Assembly (NCBI RefSeq): GCF_030818955.1
Contig: NZ_JAUTBF010000001.1
Span: 434,001 to 498,000, forward strand
Origin: Microbacterium trichothecenolyticum
GTDB lineage: Bacteria; Actinomycetota; Actinomycetes; Actinomycetales; Microbacteriaceae
Length of the DNA: 64,000 bases
Reading direction: 5' to 3'
Shown: positions 54,388-64,000 of the stretch, one piece after another
How the letters are laid out: the number at the start of each line of letters is the position of its first letter
Numbering within the stretch: the stretch's first letter is position 1
Notes under the pieces: generated by a model
Seen by the model: the letters and a program-made list of their open reading frames with translations, nothing else
The model's database searches: none
What the model was told of the DNA's origin: nothing
Program-made: the position numbers and the translations under genes

Positions 54388-55926
54388 ATGCTCACCTCGT
54401 CGTTGCCCACGCAAGAGATCGATGCCCCCAAGGCGGGCTGGCGCGGATGGTTCGCGCTCGTCGTGCTGATGCTGCCGGTGTTGCTCGTCTCGGTCGACAA
54501 CACGGTGCTGAGCTTCGCGCTGCCCGAGATCGCCCTATCGCTGCAGCCGTCGAGCATCGAGCAGTTGTGGATCATCGACGTCTACCCGCTCGTGCTCGCG
54601 GGGCTGCTCGTGACCATGGGCACGCTCGGAGACCGCTTCGGGCGTCGGCGCATGCTGCTGATCGGTGCGACGGGTTTCGCCGCCGTGTCGGCTCTCGCCG
54701 CCTTCGCGCCGACCGCGGCGCTGCTCATTGCGGGGCGCGCGCTCATGGGCGTCTTCGGGGCCATGCTCATGCCGTCGACGCTGTCTCTTCTGCGCAGCAT
54801 CTTCCGCGAGCGTGACGAGCGGCGGTTCGCCATCGCCGTCTGGGCGGCGGGCTTCTCCGCCGGTGCTGCCCTGGGACCGATCGTCGGCGGGTTCCTGCTC
54901 GAGCACTTCTCGTGGGGGTCGGTGTTCCTCATGGCGGTTCCCGTGCTTGTGCCGCTGCTGATCCTCGCGCCGTTCTTCGTGCCCGAGAGTCGCGACCCCG
55001 CACCGGGCCGTTTCGACCCCGTCAGCGTGCTGCTCTCGCTGGCCACGATGGTGCCGATCGTGTACGGCATCAAGAAGCTCGCGGTCGAGGGTCCCGTGTC
55101 GCTGGCGCCCGCGCTGTTCGCGGTCGGTGTCGTCTTCGGCTGGCTCTTCGTCCGCCGCCAGCGGCGCCTCGCGGCGCCCATGCTCGATATGAGCCTGTTC
55201 CGTCGCGGCACGTTCTCGGGCGCCATCCTGGTGAACCTGCTGAGCATCGTCGGACTCGTCGGTTTCCTCTACTTCGTGGCGCAGCACCTTCAGCTCGTCG
55301 TGGGACTCACGCCGATGGTGGCGGGCTTCGCGCTGCTCCCCGGCCTCGCGCTCATGATCGTCGCGGGCCTGGCGATCGTGCCGGTCGCCAAGCGCTTCCC
55401 TCCGCGGATGGTGGTCCCGGCAGCGCTCGCGTTCTCCGTCGTCGCGTACGTGATGGTGGCGCTCTCCACGGCTGATCTCGCGCTGCTGATCGTGGCCTTC
55501 AGCCTGCTGGGCATCGGTATCGGCGCAGCCGAGACCATCTCGAACGAGCTCATCCTCTCCAGCGCCCCGCCCGCGAAGGCCGGAGCCGCGAGCGCGGTGT
55601 CCGAGACCGCGTACGAACTGGGTGCCGTTCTCGGCACCGCGGTTCTGGGCGGCATCCTGGCGGCCTTCTACCGGGCGCAGCTCGTCCTGCCCGCGGGCCT
55701 GCCCGACGCCGCTGCCGACGCGGCCCGAGAGACCCTCGCCGGAGCGGTTGCCGTGTCGCACACCCTCGACAACGAGCCGCTCGCGGAGGCCCTGCGCCTC
55801 GCCGCGGCGCACGCGTTCGACTCGGGAGTCGTGGTCACGGCGCTCATCGGCGCGGGTCTCATCGTCGTGGCCGGGGTCATCGCTGCCACTACCCTGGGAG
55901 GAACCCGCAGCACGTCGACGAAGTGA
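54388..55926 (+). CDS. MFS transporter, EmrB/QacA (DHA2, 14-helix) type
   Basis: A 512-residue drug exporter with about 14 helices, including [23 protein letters not shown] in helix 1 and the loop motif [13 protein letters not shown]. Family members expel cationic dyes and antiseptics. ATG 54388 has GGAAGA upstream. It is divergent from its probable repressor tetR and ends 25 bp before leuB, so read-through could couple exporter induction to leuB expression. Confidence 0.93.
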   Translation: MLTSSLPTQEIDAPKAGWRGWFALVVLMLPVLLVSVDNTVLSFALPEIALSLQPSSIEQLWIIDVYPLVLAGLLVTMGTLGDRFGRRRMLLIGATGFAAVSALAAFAPTAALLIAGRALMGVFGAMLMPSTLSLLRSIFRERDERRFAIAVWAAGFSAGAALGPIVGGFLLEHFSWGSVFLMAVPVLVPLLILAPFFVPESRDPAPGRFDPVSVLLSLATMVPIVYGIKKLAVEGPVSLAPALFAVGVVFGWLFVRRQRRLAAPMLDMSLFRRGTFSGAILVNLLSIVGLVGFLYFVAQHLQLVVGLTPMVAGFALLPGLALMIVAGLAIVPVAKRFPPRMVVPAALAFSVVAYVMVALSTADLALLIVAFSLLGIGIGAAETISNELILSSAPPAKAGAASAVSETAYELGAVLGTAVLGGILAAFYRAQLVLPAGLPDAAADAARETLAGAVAVSHTLDNEPLAEALRLAAAHAFDSGVVVTALIGAGLIVVAGVIAATTLGGTRSTSTK

Positions 55927-55951
55927 CGTGCCCCGAGCTCTGAGGAGAGCG

Positions 55952-57001
55952 ATGTCGCGTGTCGTGAAGCTGGCCGTCATCCCCGGTGATGGCATCGGTC
56001 CCGAGGTCGTCGCCGAGGCCGTCAAGGTCCTCGACGCGGTCACCGCCGATTCCGGGGTCACGTTCGAGAAGACGCCGTTCTCGCTCGGCGCCGGACGCTA
56101 CCTCGAGACGGGCGACACGCTCACCGACGACGACCTCGCCGCGATCGCCGCGCACGACGCGATCCTGCTCGGCGCGGTCGGAGGCGTTCCCGGCGACCCG
56201 CGCCTGAAGGACGCGAACATCGAGCGCGGTCTGCTTCTCAAGCTCCGCTTCGAGCTCGACCACTACGTGAACCTCCGTCCCTCGAAGCTCTACCCGGGGG
56301 CGTCCGGCCCCCTCGCCGACCCGGGCGACATCGATTTCGTCGTGGTGCGCGAGGGCACCGAGGGCCCGTACGTCGGCAACGGCGGTGCGATCCGCCGCGG
56401 CACGCCGCACGAGGTGGCCAACGAGACGTCGGTGAACACCGCGTACGGCGTCGAGCGCGTCGTGCGCTACGCCTTCGCTCTCGCCGAGCGTCGCCGCCAC
56501 AAGCTGACGCTGGTGCACAAGACGAATGTGCTCGTGCACGCGGGCGGCATGTGGAAGCGGATCGTGGATGCCGTGGCATCCGAGTTCCCGGGGGTCGACG
56601 TAGACTACCTGCACGTCGACGCGGCAACCATCTTCCTGGTCACGAACCCGGGCCGCTTCGACGTGATCGTCACCGACAACCTTTTCGGCGACATCCTGAC
56701 CGACTTGGCCGGCGCCGTCACCGGAGGCATCGGCCTCGCCGCATCGGGCAACATCAACCCCGACGGCGCGTTCCCCTCGATGTTCGAGCCCGTCCACGGA
56801 TCGGCGCCCGACATCGCGGGCACCCAGAAGGCCGACCCCACGGCCGCGATCCTCTCCGTCGCCCTCCTGCTCGATCACCTCGGGCTCGTCGACGAAGCCG
56901 CCCGCGTCACCCGCGCGGTCGAGGATGACATCGCGAGTCGCGAGGGCGCCCGTACCACCGCCCAGATCGGCGACGCCATCGCCGGGCGCGTCCAGGCGTA
57001 A
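55952..57001 (+). CDS. leuB: 3-isopropylmalate dehydrogenase
   Basis: NAD-dependent oxidative decarboxylation in leucine synthesis. The 349-residue protein has [56 protein letters not shown] and [15 protein letters not shown] 55952 follows GAGGAGA; the open extension is the complement phase of the MFS gene. It is followed 54 bp later by ilvE. Confidence 0.95.
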   Translation: MSRVVKLAVIPGDGIGPEVVAEAVKVLDAVTADSGVTFEKTPFSLGAGRYLETGDTLTDDDLAAIAAHDAILLGAVGGVPGDPRLKDANIERGLLLKLRFELDHYVNLRPSKLYPGASGPLADPGDIDFVVVREGTEGPYVGNGGAIRRGTPHEVANETSVNTAYGVERVVRYAFALAERRRHKLTLVHKTNVLVHAGGMWKRIVDAVASEFPGVDVDYLHVDAATIFLVTNPGRFDVIVTDNLFGDILTDLAGAVTGGIGLAASGNINPDGAFPSMFEPVHGSAPDIAGTQKADPTAAILSVALLLDHLGLVDEAARVTRAVEDDIASREGARTTAQIGDAIAGRVQA

Positions 57002-57055
57002 CCTGGAGCGACCGGCCCCGCTTCGCCCCCGCGCACGAAGAGTTTTGGATCCCAC

Positions 57056-58162
57056 ATGACCACCATCGACACCGATCCCGACACCGGACTCGAGCCCCTC
57101 GAGTTCGCCGTCACCCGCAACCTCGCGGCCAAGAGCGCCGCCGAGCGCGACGCGATCCTCGCGAACCCCGGCTTCGGGCAGAGCTTCACCGACCACATGG
57201 TCGACATCTGCTGGTCGGTCCGTGGCGGTTGGCACCGCCCGCGCGTCTCGCCCTACGGCCCGATCTCGCTCGACCCCGCCGCCGCCGTCCTGCACTACGG
57301 TCAGGAGATCTTCGAGGGCATCAAGGCCTACCGTCATGCTGACGGCTCGGTGCACACCTTCCGCCCCGACCAGAACGGTCGCCGCCTGCAGCGCTCGGCG
57401 CGTCGCCTGGCCCTGCCCGAGTTACCGGTGCCGTACTTCCTGCAATCGCTGCGCGAGCTGATCGCCGTCGACGGAGCGTGGGTGCCCTCGGGTGAAGACC
57501 AAAGTCTCTACCTGCGTCCGTTCATGTTCGCGAAGGAGGCGTTCCTCGGCGTTCGCCCGGCGCACAAGGTCGCTTATTACCTGATCGCGAGCCCCGCGGG
57601 CGCGTACTTCAAGGGCGGCGTGCAGCCGGTCTCGATCTGGCTCAGCGAGGACTACTCGCGCGCCGGCAAGGGCGGCACCGGTGCGGCCAAGACGGGTGGC
57701 AATTACGCCGCGAGCCTGTTGCCGCAGTCCGAGGCCTACGAGAACGAGTGCGACCAGGTCGTCTTCCTCGACCAGGACCGCAATGTCGAGGAGCTCGGCG
57801 GAATGAACGTCGTGTTCGTCTACAAAGACGGCACGATCGTCACCCCGCAGTCCGACTCGATCCTCGAGGGCATCACGCGCGACTCGCTCCTGCAGCTCGC
57901 TCGCGACCGCGGACACCACGTGGTGGGGCGCAACGTCTCGCTTGACGAATGGCGCCAGGGTGTGGCATCCGGAGACATCGTCGAGGTGTTCGCGTGCGGA
58001 ACGGCTGCCATCGTCACGCCCATCGGCATCTTGAGGGGACGCGATTTCATCGACGAGCAGCCCTCGGGCACTCTCGCGCTGGAGCTTCGTCAGCACCTCA
58101 CCGACATCCAGTACGGCCGTGCCGAAGACACGCACGGCTGGCTGTATCGCCTCGACGCGTAA
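57056..58162 (+). CDS. ilvE: Branched-chain amino acid aminotransferase
   Basis: A PLP enzyme for the last step of valine, leucine and isoleucine synthesis. The 368-residue class IV aminotransferase has GQEIFEGIKAYRH, RPFMFAKEAFLGV and the PLP lysine in AAKTGGNYAASLLPQ, followed by the conserved EELGGMNVVFV and EVFACGTAAIVTPIG. It is probably co-transcribed with leuB and ends in a terminator. Confidence 0.96.
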   Translation: MTTIDTDPDTGLEPLEFAVTRNLAAKSAAERDAILANPGFGQSFTDHMVDICWSVRGGWHRPRVSPYGPISLDPAAAVLHYGQEIFEGIKAYRHADGSVHTFRPDQNGRRLQRSARRLALPELPVPYFLQSLRELIAVDGAWVPSGEDQSLYLRPFMFAKEAFLGVRPAHKVAYYLIASPAGAYFKGGVQPVSIWLSEDYSRAGKGGTGAAKTGGNYAASLLPQSEAYENECDQVVFLDQDRNVEELGGMNVVFVYKDGTIVTPQSDSILEGITRDSLLQLARDRGHHVVGRNVSLDEWRQGVASGDIVEVFACGTAAIVTPIGILRGRDFIDEQPSGTLALELRQHLTDIQYGRAEDTHGWLYRLDA

Positions 58163-58177
58163 CGCGCGTCGCATGCG

Positions 58178-58204
58178 AGGGGCTCCCGGATTCCGGGGGC
58201 CCCT
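58178..58204 (+). terminator. Terminator of leuB-ilvE
   Basis: GGGGCTCCCGG pairs with CCGGGGGCCCC (one G-T pair) around ATT, 15 bp after the ilvE stop, with TT following. It opens a 449-bp gene-free stretch (58163-58611) filled with repeats. Confidence 0.75.
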
Positions 58205-58265
58205 TCGCCGTTCGCGGCTCCGGAACGTGTCGCCCGACGGCGCCGGACGCGTCACCGCCGGTTGC

Positions 58266-58355
58266 GCCGCTGCCGGGTGCGCCGCCGCCGGGTGCGCCGG
58301 TGACGGGTGCGCCGGTGACGGGTGCGCCGCCGCCGGGTGCGCCGTCGCCGGACGC
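58266..58355 (+). repeat. 15-bp tandem repeat, six units
   Basis: Six units of the pattern GCCGNNGNCGGGTGC run without gaps from 58266; units 3 and 4 are identical (GCCGGTGACGGGTGC). In open frames they would read as five-residue Gly/Ala/Pro repeats, but no start or flanking domain supports a protein. Confidence 0.85.
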
Positions 58356-58392
58356 GCACGCGACCCGGCCGTCTCGCACATGCCGCCGAGTG

Positions 58393-58463
58393 ACGCATAA
58401 ACGCGATTCGCACTCATAAACGCGGGCAGCACGCGTTTATGAGCGCGAATCGCGTTTATGCGT
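58393..58463. repeat. Near-perfect 32-bp inverted repeat
   Basis: Two 32-bp arms (58393-58424 and 58432-58463) are complementary at 31 of 32 positions, with a 7-nt loop. Each arm holds CATAAACGCG twice, so the hairpin contains that 10-mer four times, two on each strand. The element is AT-richer than its surroundings. Confidence 0.9.
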
Positions 58464-58555
58464 GGGCCGAGCGCCGCAGCGCCGAGAGCGGGGGCGCGCG
58501 GAGAGCGGGGGCCGAGGGCCGCAGCGCGGAGAGCGTGGGCCGAGCGCCGCAGCGC
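58464..58555 (+). repeat. Three 19-bp direct repeats
   Basis: GGGCCGAGCGCCGCAGCGC occurs at 58464 and 58537, and with one change at 58509. It adjoins the long hairpin and fills the gap before the FAH gene promoter. Confidence 0.7.
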
Positions 58556-58599
58556 GGGGCAGAGGGCGGGGCACGGCCGGGCGCTGGAGTAGCCGCCGA

Positions 58600-58605
58600 T
58601 AGGCT
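58600..58605 (+). promoter_or_regulatory. -10 element TAGGCT of the FAH-family gene
   Basis: TAGGCT ends 7 nt before GTG 58612. Confidence 0.6.
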
Positions 58606-58611
58606 GGTTCG

Positions 58612-59379
58612 GTGAAGATCGCTCGATTCAGCCATCAGGATGCCATCCGCTACGGAATCGTCGACGACGGCGAGCTCGTGGTCCTCGCCGCAGACCCGAT
58701 GTTCGCGGGCTTCGACACGACGGGGGAGCGCGTGCCGCTCGGCGAGGTCACGCTCCTGGCCCCGGTCATCCCGCGGTCCAAGGTCGTGTGTATCGGCAAG
58801 AACTACCATGACCACGCCGCCGAGATGGGTGGCGAGGCACCGGCCGAGCCGCTGATGTTCCTCAAGCCCAACACGTCCGTCATCGGCCCCGGCGACGTCG
58901 TCGTGCGCCCGACGAGCTTGAGCTCGCACACCGACTACGAGGGGGAGCTCGCGGTCGTGATCGGTCGTGTCGCGAAGAACGTGCCCGCCGAGCGCGCGAG
59001 CGACTACATTTTCGGGTACACCGTCGCCAACGACGTCACCGCACGCGATCTGCAGCGCAGCGACGGACAGTGGGCGCGCGCCAAGGGCTTCGACACGTTC
59101 TGCCCCGTGGGTCCGGTGATCGAGACCGATCTCGACCTGGATGCGGCCGCCATCACGACGCGCGTCAACGGCGAGGTGCGCCAGCAGGGCCCGGTCTCCG
59201 ACATGATCCACGGCATCGGTGCGCTCATCGCCTACGCGTCCGCCGTCTTCACGCTGCTGCCCGGCGACCTGCTGCTCACGGGTACGCCCGCGGGCGTCGG
59301 CCCGTTCGTGGGCGGCGATGTCGTCGAGGTCGAGATCAGCGGCCTCGGGGTGTTGCGCAACCCCGCGCGCGATGCCTGA
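58612..59379 (+). CDS. Fumarylacetoacetate hydrolase (FAH) family protein
   Basis: A 255-residue metal-dependent hydrolase or isomerase. Family motifs are [30 protein letters not shown] and [14 protein letters not shown], with [14 protein letters not shown] near the end. The metal ligands are the Glu and Asp residues of these segments. Members act on acylpyruvates, oxaloacetate or ring-cleavage products, and the substrate here is open. The gene before gltX in this order is common in the family. It overlaps the following MFS gene by 8 bp. Confidence 0.92.
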   Translation: MKIARFSHQDAIRYGIVDDGELVVLAADPMFAGFDTTGERVPLGEVTLLAPVIPRSKVVCIGKNYHDHAAEMGGEAPAEPLMFLKPNTSVIGPGDVVVRPTSLSSHTDYEGELAVVIGRVAKNVPAERASDYIFGYTVANDVTARDLQRSDGQWARAKGFDTFCPVGPVIETDLDLDAAAITTRVNGEVRQQGPVSDMIHGIGALIAYASAVFTLLPGDLLLTGTPAGVGPFVGGDVVEVEISGLGVLRNPARDA

Positions 59380-60622
59380 GGCGACCGCGCCGCAAGGGGT
59401 CGACGTCGTCGACGTGCAGCGCCGCACGGTGCGGGTGCTGGCCGCAGGCCAGGTCCTCAGCGGGGTCGCGTTCGGCTCCACGCTGTCGCTCGGCGCGCTC
59501 CTGGCTGCCGATCTGTCGGGGCAGGAGGCCCTGTCGGGGTTCGCGACCGCGGCGGTCACGCTGGGCGCCGCACTGACGGCGATCCCACTGGCGCGGCTCG
59601 CTGCTCATCGAGGGCGTCGGCTCGCGCTGACAACGGGCAACGTCGCCGCTCTCACCGGGATCCTCGCAGTGATCACGGCGGCGGCGCTGCGCTCGTTCCC
59701 GTTGCTGCTCGCGGGCATCGCGTTGATCGGCGCGGGAAACGCCGCGACCCTGCAATCACGTTTCGCGGCGACCGACCTCGCCACGACCGCCCGTCGCGGG
59801 CGCGATCTCGCCACGGTCGTGTGGGCGACGACGGTCGGGGGCGTCGTCGGGCCTCTTCTGCTCGCGCCGGGCGAGCTCGTCGGTGCGAGCATCGGTCTAC
59901 CTCGATTGACCGGCGCCTACCTGTTCTCGTTCGCCGCGCAGGCGTGCGCCTTCGCGCTGTACGTGCTCGTGCTGCGCCCCGACCCGCTCTTGCTCGCGCA
60001 GCGTCTCGATCGCGAGCGTGCACCCTCCGCGCCTGTGGCAGCGCACGTGGACCGACCGAAACTGGCCCGTTTCGCGATGCTCGCCGTCGCCGCGTCGCAC
60101 GTCACCATGGCGGCGGTCATGGCGATGACCCCGGTTCATCTGTCGCATATCGTCGCACCGGATGCCGTGACGCTGGCGGTCGGAGTGACGATCGCGCTCC
60201 ACGTGTTCGGCATGTACGGCCTGTCGCCCGTTTTCGGCGTGCTCGCCGACCGTCTCGGCCGCGTGGTCGTCATCGTGCTCGGTCAGGCGCTGCTCGCGGC
60301 GGCTCTGGCCGTGGCCGCGCTCCTGCCGGACTCGCAGGCGGGAGTGCTCGTCGCGCTCATCCTTTTGGGGCTGGGGTGGAGTGCGGCGACGGTGGCGGGC
60401 TCCGCGCTGCTCACCGAGGCGACGCCCCTCGCGCTGCGCCCGCGTCGACAGGGACGCAGCGACACCCTGATGACGGCGTGCGCCGCGGTCGGTTCCGTTC
60501 TGGCCGGTGTCATCCTCGGCGCGGTCGGCTACGGCGGTCTCGCGCTCTGGGCGTTCCTTCCTGTTGCGGCGGTGTGCGCGGGTGCGGTCGCGGTCGGGAT
60601 GGCAGCGCGACGCGCGTCGTGA
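59372..60622 (+). CDS. MFS transporter
   Basis: A 416-residue, 12-helix MFS protein ([31 protein letters not shown]). ATG 59372 overlaps the FAH gene by 8 bp, so the two are translated together. The longer open frame covers the FAH gene and is rejected. Internal features include [18 protein letters not shown] in the loop between helices. The substrate is unknown; coupling to a FAH hydrolase suggests an organic acid or similar, but this is inference. Confidence 0.87.
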   Translation: MPEATAPQGVDVVDVQRRTVRVLAAGQVLSGVAFGSTLSLGALLAADLSGQEALSGFATAAVTLGAALTAIPLARLAAHRGRRLALTTGNVAALTGILAVITAAALRSFPLLLAGIALIGAGNAATLQSRFAATDLATTARRGRDLATVVWATTVGGVVGPLLLAPGELVGASIGLPRLTGAYLFSFAAQACAFALYVLVLRPDPLLLAQRLDRERAPSAPVAAHVDRPKLARFAMLAVAASHVTMAAVMAMTPVHLSHIVAPDAVTLAVGVTIALHVFGMYGLSPVFGVLADRLGRVVVIVLGQALLAAALAVAALLPDSQAGVLVALILLGLGWSAATVAGSALLTEATPLALRPRRQGRSDTLMTACAAVGSVLAGVILGAVGYGGLALWAFLPVAAVCAGAVAVGMAARRAS

Positions 60623-60717
60623 GGCGGTCATCGCCCGTGCGATGATGCGACGCCCGGGGCGCTTCGGTGCGCAGGGATGCCGCATGCACGATGCATCGCG
60701 GCCCGCGAGCGTCGGCG

Positions 60718-61806
60718 TCAGATCGCGTACACCAGCGCGTCGAACGGGGCGAGGTCAGCGTGCCCGCGCACGCCCAGGGCGTGGAGGGCCCGATCGACGT
60801 CGATCTCGTCGTTGAACACGTGGAACGCCACGCGCGCGCGACCCGCGCGCCCCGACGCCGTGATGCCGTGGGCGGTGAGTTGCGCGAGCGCTTCTCCGGT
60901 GGCATCCGGCCACGTGACGATCGCCGACGGTCGGTGGGGCTGGGCAAGACCGAGCCCGTCGCGAAAGCGCGCGGCCAGGCGGGTGACGTGCTCGTAGCTG
61001 GCGGTGATGTCGGCGTCGGCGAACAGTGCCAGGGCGGGTGCGGCGCCGACGAAGGCCTGCCACGCGGGCGACACGTCGAAGCGGCGTGCGTCGGACGCTA
61101 GCACGCCGCCCGTGCCGTAGCACGAGGCCCACGGGTCGTCGCCGGAGTACCACCCGGCCTGCACCGGGCGGATCTCTCGCGCGAACTCCGGCGAGACGGT
61201 GAGGAAGCCGACGCCACGGGGGCAGCACAGCCACTTGTACGCGTGGCAGACGGTGGCGTCGAACAGCGTGGCGTCCACGGGCAGCCATCCCGTGGCTTGG
61301 GTGAGGTCACACAGGGTGCGGGTGCCTGCGCGGGCGGCCGCGGCGGCGATGCCGGCGGCATCCGCCACCTCACCGGTCGCCGACTGCACGAGTGAGAACG
61401 CCACGAGCCAGGTGTCGGCCGAGATGGCGGCGGCGAGCTCCTGAAGCGGAGCGGTGCGCAGTCGTACACCGCGTCCGACTCGCGCGAACGGGGCGACCAG
61501 CGACGAGAAGTCGCCCTCGGCGCACAGCACCTCCGCGCCGTCGGGCGCCGAAGCGGCGATGAGCGAGACCATGACCGAGGTCTGCGAGCCGATCGCGACG
61601 TCGCTCAGGGGCACGTGAACGATGCGGGCGTACGAGGCGCGGGCCTCTTCGACGGCGCGCGTGGCCGCGGCGACATCGGGGTGACCGGATGCCGCGGCCG
61701 CGAGGTCGGCGCGGACGGCGGCGGCCGTGGTGCGCGAGGGAAGACCCAGGGTGCAGGCGGCGAGGTAATCGCGACCACCGGCGAAGTGCGAGGCGAGGCT
61801 GGTCAT
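60718..61806 (-). CDS. PLP-dependent aminotransferase class V (kynureninase-like)
   Basis: A 362-residue fold-type I PLP enzyme. The PLP lysine lies in VCHAYKWLCCPRGVGFL, and the Asp that contacts the cofactor lies in LCDLTQATGWLPVD. Class V members include kynureninase, cysteine desulfurase and others; the short N-terminus and SHF segment recall kynureninase relatives, but the substrate is not certain. ATG 61806 was preferred over 61839, which would extend into the divergent promoter region. The divergent LysR gene probably controls it. Confidence 0.85.
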   Translation of the reverse strand: MTSLASHFAGGRDYLAACTLGLPSRTTAAAVRADLAAAASGHPDVAAATRAVEEARASYARIVHVPLSDVAIGSQTSVMVSLIAASAPDGAEVLCAEGDFSSLVAPFARVGRGVRLRTAPLQELAAAISADTWLVAFSLVQSATGEVADAAGIAAAAARAGTRTLCDLTQATGWLPVDATLFDATVCHAYKWLCCPRGVGFLTVSPEFAREIRPVQAGWYSGDDPWASCYGTGGVLASDARRFDVSPAWQAFVGAAPALALFADADITASYEHVTRLAARFRDGLGLAQPHRPSAIVTWPDATGEALAQLTAHGITASGRAGRARVAFHVFNDEIDVDRALHALGVRGHADLAPFDALVYAI

Positions 61807-61849
61807 GAATCCAGGTTCGCCGCGGGCGGCCCATTGCACCAGGGCAGGT

Positions 61850-61861
61850 ATTGCATGTAAT
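61850..61861. promoter_or_regulatory. Probable LysR binding site
   Basis: ATTGCATGTAAT is an 11-of-12 palindrome-like element (ATTGCATGCAAT) in the 80-bp gap between the divergent aminotransferase and LysR genes. A further CATTGCA lies 18 bp to the left. Confidence 0.5.
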
Positions 61862-61886
61862 CCATCACTAGTGCTTATGTGTACGC

Positions 61887-62849
61887 ATGAACGACGTCGA
61901 CGACGCTCTCGACGCGCACGCGTTGCGCGTGGTCAAGGCGATCGCCGATGCCGGATCGATCACTGGAGCCGCTCGCTCCCTCGGGTACAGCCAGCCCGCG
62001 GTCAGCCAGCAGGTGCGCCGTCTCGAGCGCCGGGCGGGAATGCCGATCGTCGAGCGCGTCGGTCGTGGCGTCCGGCTGACCGAGGCGGGTCGGGTGCTGG
62101 CTCGCCACGCCGCCACGGTGACCACCGCACTCGATGCGGCGGCGGGCGACCTCGCCGAGCTGCGCGGACTCCGTGCCGGTCGCGTGCGCATCGTCGCCTT
62201 CCCCTCGGCGTCGTCGACCGTCGTCCCCCGGGTGATCGCGGCGGTCACCGCGCGGCGCCCCGGCGTCTCGATCAGCTTCGTCGAGGCCGAGCCGCCCGAG
62301 GCGATCGCCGCGGTCCGCGAAGATCGGGCCGACATCGCCCTCACCTACAGCTACCCCGGCGATCGTCGCGAGCACCTCGAGTCCGCGGCATCCGGGCTCT
62401 CGGTGCACCCGATGGGCGCCGACGACACGGTGGTCGTGGTTCCCGCCGATCACCCGGCGGCATCCCACGACCCGATCGACCTGTCGCAGCTCGCGGGGGA
62501 GCGCTGGATCGCCGGCTGTCCGCAGTGCCGAGGGCACCTGCTCGAGGCGTGCGAACGCGCGGGGTTCACCCCCGACATCGCGTTCGAGACCGACAACTTC
62601 ATCGCCGTCGAGAACCTCGTCGCGCAGGGGGTGGGCATGGCGATCCTGCCGCGCATGGCGGTGGCATCCCTTCCCATGCTGTCGGGCATCGCCGCACCCC
62701 GCCTGCCCGTGGCCGAGGCGAGGACGCTGCACCTGGTGACGGCGGGAGGTGCGGAGTTCGTCCCCGCGGTCGGGGCGAGCCTCGAGATCATGGCCGCCGA
62801 GCTCGCGGCGCATCGACGACTCTCGGGCGAGCGCACCGCCCCCCGGTAG
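61887..62849 (+). CDS. LysR-family transcriptional regulator
   Basis: A 320-residue LysR regulator. The HTH reads [43 protein letters not shown] at about residues 8-50, and the effector domain includes [18 protein letters not shown], with two close cysteines that might sense redox or metal. ATG 61887 starts right after the divergent promoter region. The likely target is the class V aminotransferase gene on the other side. Confidence 0.93.
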   Translation: MNDVDDALDAHALRVVKAIADAGSITGAARSLGYSQPAVSQQVRRLERRAGMPIVERVGRGVRLTEAGRVLARHAATVTTALDAAAGDLAELRGLRAGRVRIVAFPSASSTVVPRVIAAVTARRPGVSISFVEAEPPEAIAAVREDRADIALTYSYPGDRREHLESAASGLSVHPMGADDTVVVVPADHPAASHDPIDLSQLAGERWIAGCPQCRGHLLEACERAGFTPDIAFETDNFIAVENLVAQGVGMAILPRMAVASLPMLSGIAAPRLPVAEARTLHLVTAGGAEFVPAVGASLEIMAAELAAHRRLSGERTAPR

Positions 62850-62852
62850 GCT
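62847..62852 (+). promoter_or_regulatory. -10 element TAGGCT of gltX
   Basis: TAGGCT overlaps the lysR stop codon (TAG) and ends 8 nt before ATG 62860. A GGGGGAG between them could also act as a Shine-Dalgarno for read-through message. Confidence 0.55.
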
Positions 62853-62859
62853 GGGGGAG

Positions 62860-64000
62860 ATGTCTGCCACGCCCGATCCCCGCACCACGACCGCCTCCGG
62901 CGCCGACGTTCGCGTCCGCTTCTGCCCGTCTCCGACGGGACTGCCGCACGTGGGTCTCATCCGCACCGTCCTGTTCAACTGGGCCTACGCCCGGCACAAC
63001 GGCGGCACGCTCGTCTTCCGTATCGAAGACACCGACGCCGCGCGCGACAGCGAAGAGAGCTACCAGCAGCTGCTCGAGGCGCTGCGGTGGATGAACATCG
63101 ACTGGGACGAGGGCGTCGAAGTCGGTGGACCCCACGCGCCGTACCGCCAGTCGCAACGTCACGAGATCTACCGCGAGGTGCTCGACAAGCTGATCGCCGC
63201 CGGCGCGGTCTACGAGAGCTACTCGACCGCCGAAGAGATCGACGCGCGCAACGAAGCCAACGGCCGCGCCAAGCAGCTCGGCTACGACAACTACGACCGC
63301 GACCTCACCGAGGAGCAGAAGGCCGCCTTCCGCGCCGAGGGCCGTCAGCCCGCGTGGCGCCTGCGCGTGCCCGATCACGACCTCACGTACGTCGACCTCA
63401 TCCGCGGCGAGGTGACGTTCCCCGCAGGTTCCTTCCCCGATTTCGTGCTCGTGCGCGCCGGCGGAGTACCCCTCTACCCCTTCGTGAACCCGGTCGACGA
63501 CGCGCTCATGGGCATCACCCACGTCATCCGCGGCGAAGACCTCATGCCCTCTACGGCGCGTCAGCTCGCGCTGTACTCCGCGCTGGTGGATGCCGGGGTC
63601 ACGACGTTCATCCCGCGCTTCGGTCACATGCCCCTCGTGCTGGGCGAGACCGGCAACAAGAAGCTCTCCAAGCGCGACCCGCAGGCCGACCTGTTCCTGC
63701 AGCGTGAGAAGGGCTTCATCCACGAGGGGCTGCTGAACTACCTCTCGCTCCTCGGTTGGTCGCTGTCGAGCGACCGCGACGTGTTCTCGCTCGACGAGAT
63801 GATCGCCGCCTTCGACATCACCGACGTCAACCCCAACCCGGCCCGCTTCGATCAGAAGAAGGCGGAAGCCATCAACGGCGACCACATCCGCCTTCTGGAT
63901 GCCGAGGACTTCGCGGCACGGATCGTCCCCTACCTCGCGGGTGCGGGGCTGATCGACGAGCACCCGAGCGAGGAGCACCGCGCGATCATCGCCGCCGCCG
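62860..64000 (+). CDS. gltX: Glutamyl-tRNA synthetase (3' end outside window)
   Basis: Charges tRNA-Glu with glutamate. The visible 380 residues contain the class I signature as [16 protein letters not shown] (HVGL in place of HIGH), [16 protein letters not shown], the conserved [19 protein letters not shown] and the KMSKS loop as NKKLSKRD. The frame is open to the last base, so the anticodon-binding domain lies outside the window. It starts 11 bp after the lysR gene. Confidence 0.96.
   Translation, partial: MSATPDPRTTTASGADVRVRFCPSPTGLPHVGLIRTVLFNWAYARHNGGTLVFRIEDTDAARDSEESYQQLLEALRWMNIDWDEGVEVGGPHAPYRQSQRHEIYREVLDKLIAAGAVYESYSTAEEIDARNEANGRAKQLGYDNYDRDLTEEQKAAFRAEGRQPAWRLRVPDHDLTYVDLIRGEVTFPAGSFPDFVLVRAGGVPLYPFVNPVDDALMGITHVIRGEDLMPSTARQLALYSALVDAGVTTFIPRFGHMPLVLGETGNKKLSKRDPQADLFLQREKGFIHEGLLNYLSLLGWSLSSDRDVFSLDEMIAAFDITDVNPNPARFDQKKAEAINGDHIRLLDAEDFAARIVPYLAGAGLIDEHPSEEHRAIIAAA

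Noticed and set aside
58266-58355. Collagen-like repeat protein
   Set aside because: The 15-bp tandem units give five-residue repeats in open frames, but there is no start, signal or flanking domain and the stretch lies after a terminator.

Overview
The window reads as chromosomal DNA of a high-GC actinobacterium, most probably Microbacterium or a close relative in Microbacteriaceae. This rests on strong G/C third-position bias, mycobacterial-type POL-PE-LIG LigD beside Ku, DUF3039, an otsA-otsB pair, a tmRNA tag ending in ALAA, an LPXTG-anchored peptidase, and gene order (ilvD-ilvB-ilvN-ilvC-serA-leuB-ilvE-FAH-gltX). There are two tRNAs and one tmRNA, and no rRNA, phage, IS element or CRISPR array that I can see. 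Many genes carry a TAnnnT hexamer (often TAGGCT) whose last T lies 7-10 nt before the start codon, the layout of leaderless transcripts.

Layout. 0-9.3 kb: an ABC exporter pair (ATPase entering from outside the window), DUF3039, pncB, the murI-rph-rdgB row, a cation-diffusion exporter with a Zur-like box, four 73-bp palindromic repeats that run into a MerR gene, and a divergent Asp-nucleophile alpha/beta hydrolase. 9.3-13.7 kb: the divergent NHEJ pair ligD/ku, a DedA protein and tRNA-Leu. 13.7-20.7 kb: an amidohydrolase, a frameshifted quinone oxidoreductase, a YoaK-like protein, a wall-anchored M28 peptidase and an MFS gene whose promoter overlaps that of prfB. 20.7-26 kb: prfB, ftsE-ftsX, smpB, a SIMPL protein and ssrA (tmRNA).

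26-38.4 kb is the accessory part: MerR plus SDR, a small monooxygenase, a HisD-like dehydrogenase divergent from a LysR gene, a decayed VOC gene, and a minus-strand run of solute-binding lipoprotein, two sugar-type permeases, LacI, a double NTF2-like protein and a nitrilase-superfamily amidase, with a divergent MFS gene. Four intergenic copies of ATACGTAT, overlapping or next to the predicted promoters of these units, tie the region together as a probable LacI regulon for uptake and breakdown of an unidentified compound. This is the best candidate for an undescribed system in the window.

38.4-64 kb is mostly housekeeping: a YaeQ protein, a lipoprotein with a HisN-type phosphatase, tRNA-Lys, a MarR-MFS pair with a clear operator, trehalose synthesis (otsA-otsB), the branched-chain amino acid genes (ilvD, ilvB, ilvN, ilvC, leuB, ilvE), serA, a TetR/MFS pair inserted before leuB, a FAH-family hydrolase with an MFS gene, a kynureninase-like aminotransferase divergent from a LysR gene, and gltX cut by the right edge. 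Between ilvN and ilvC and downstream of ilvE lie unusually long perfect or near-perfect hairpins.
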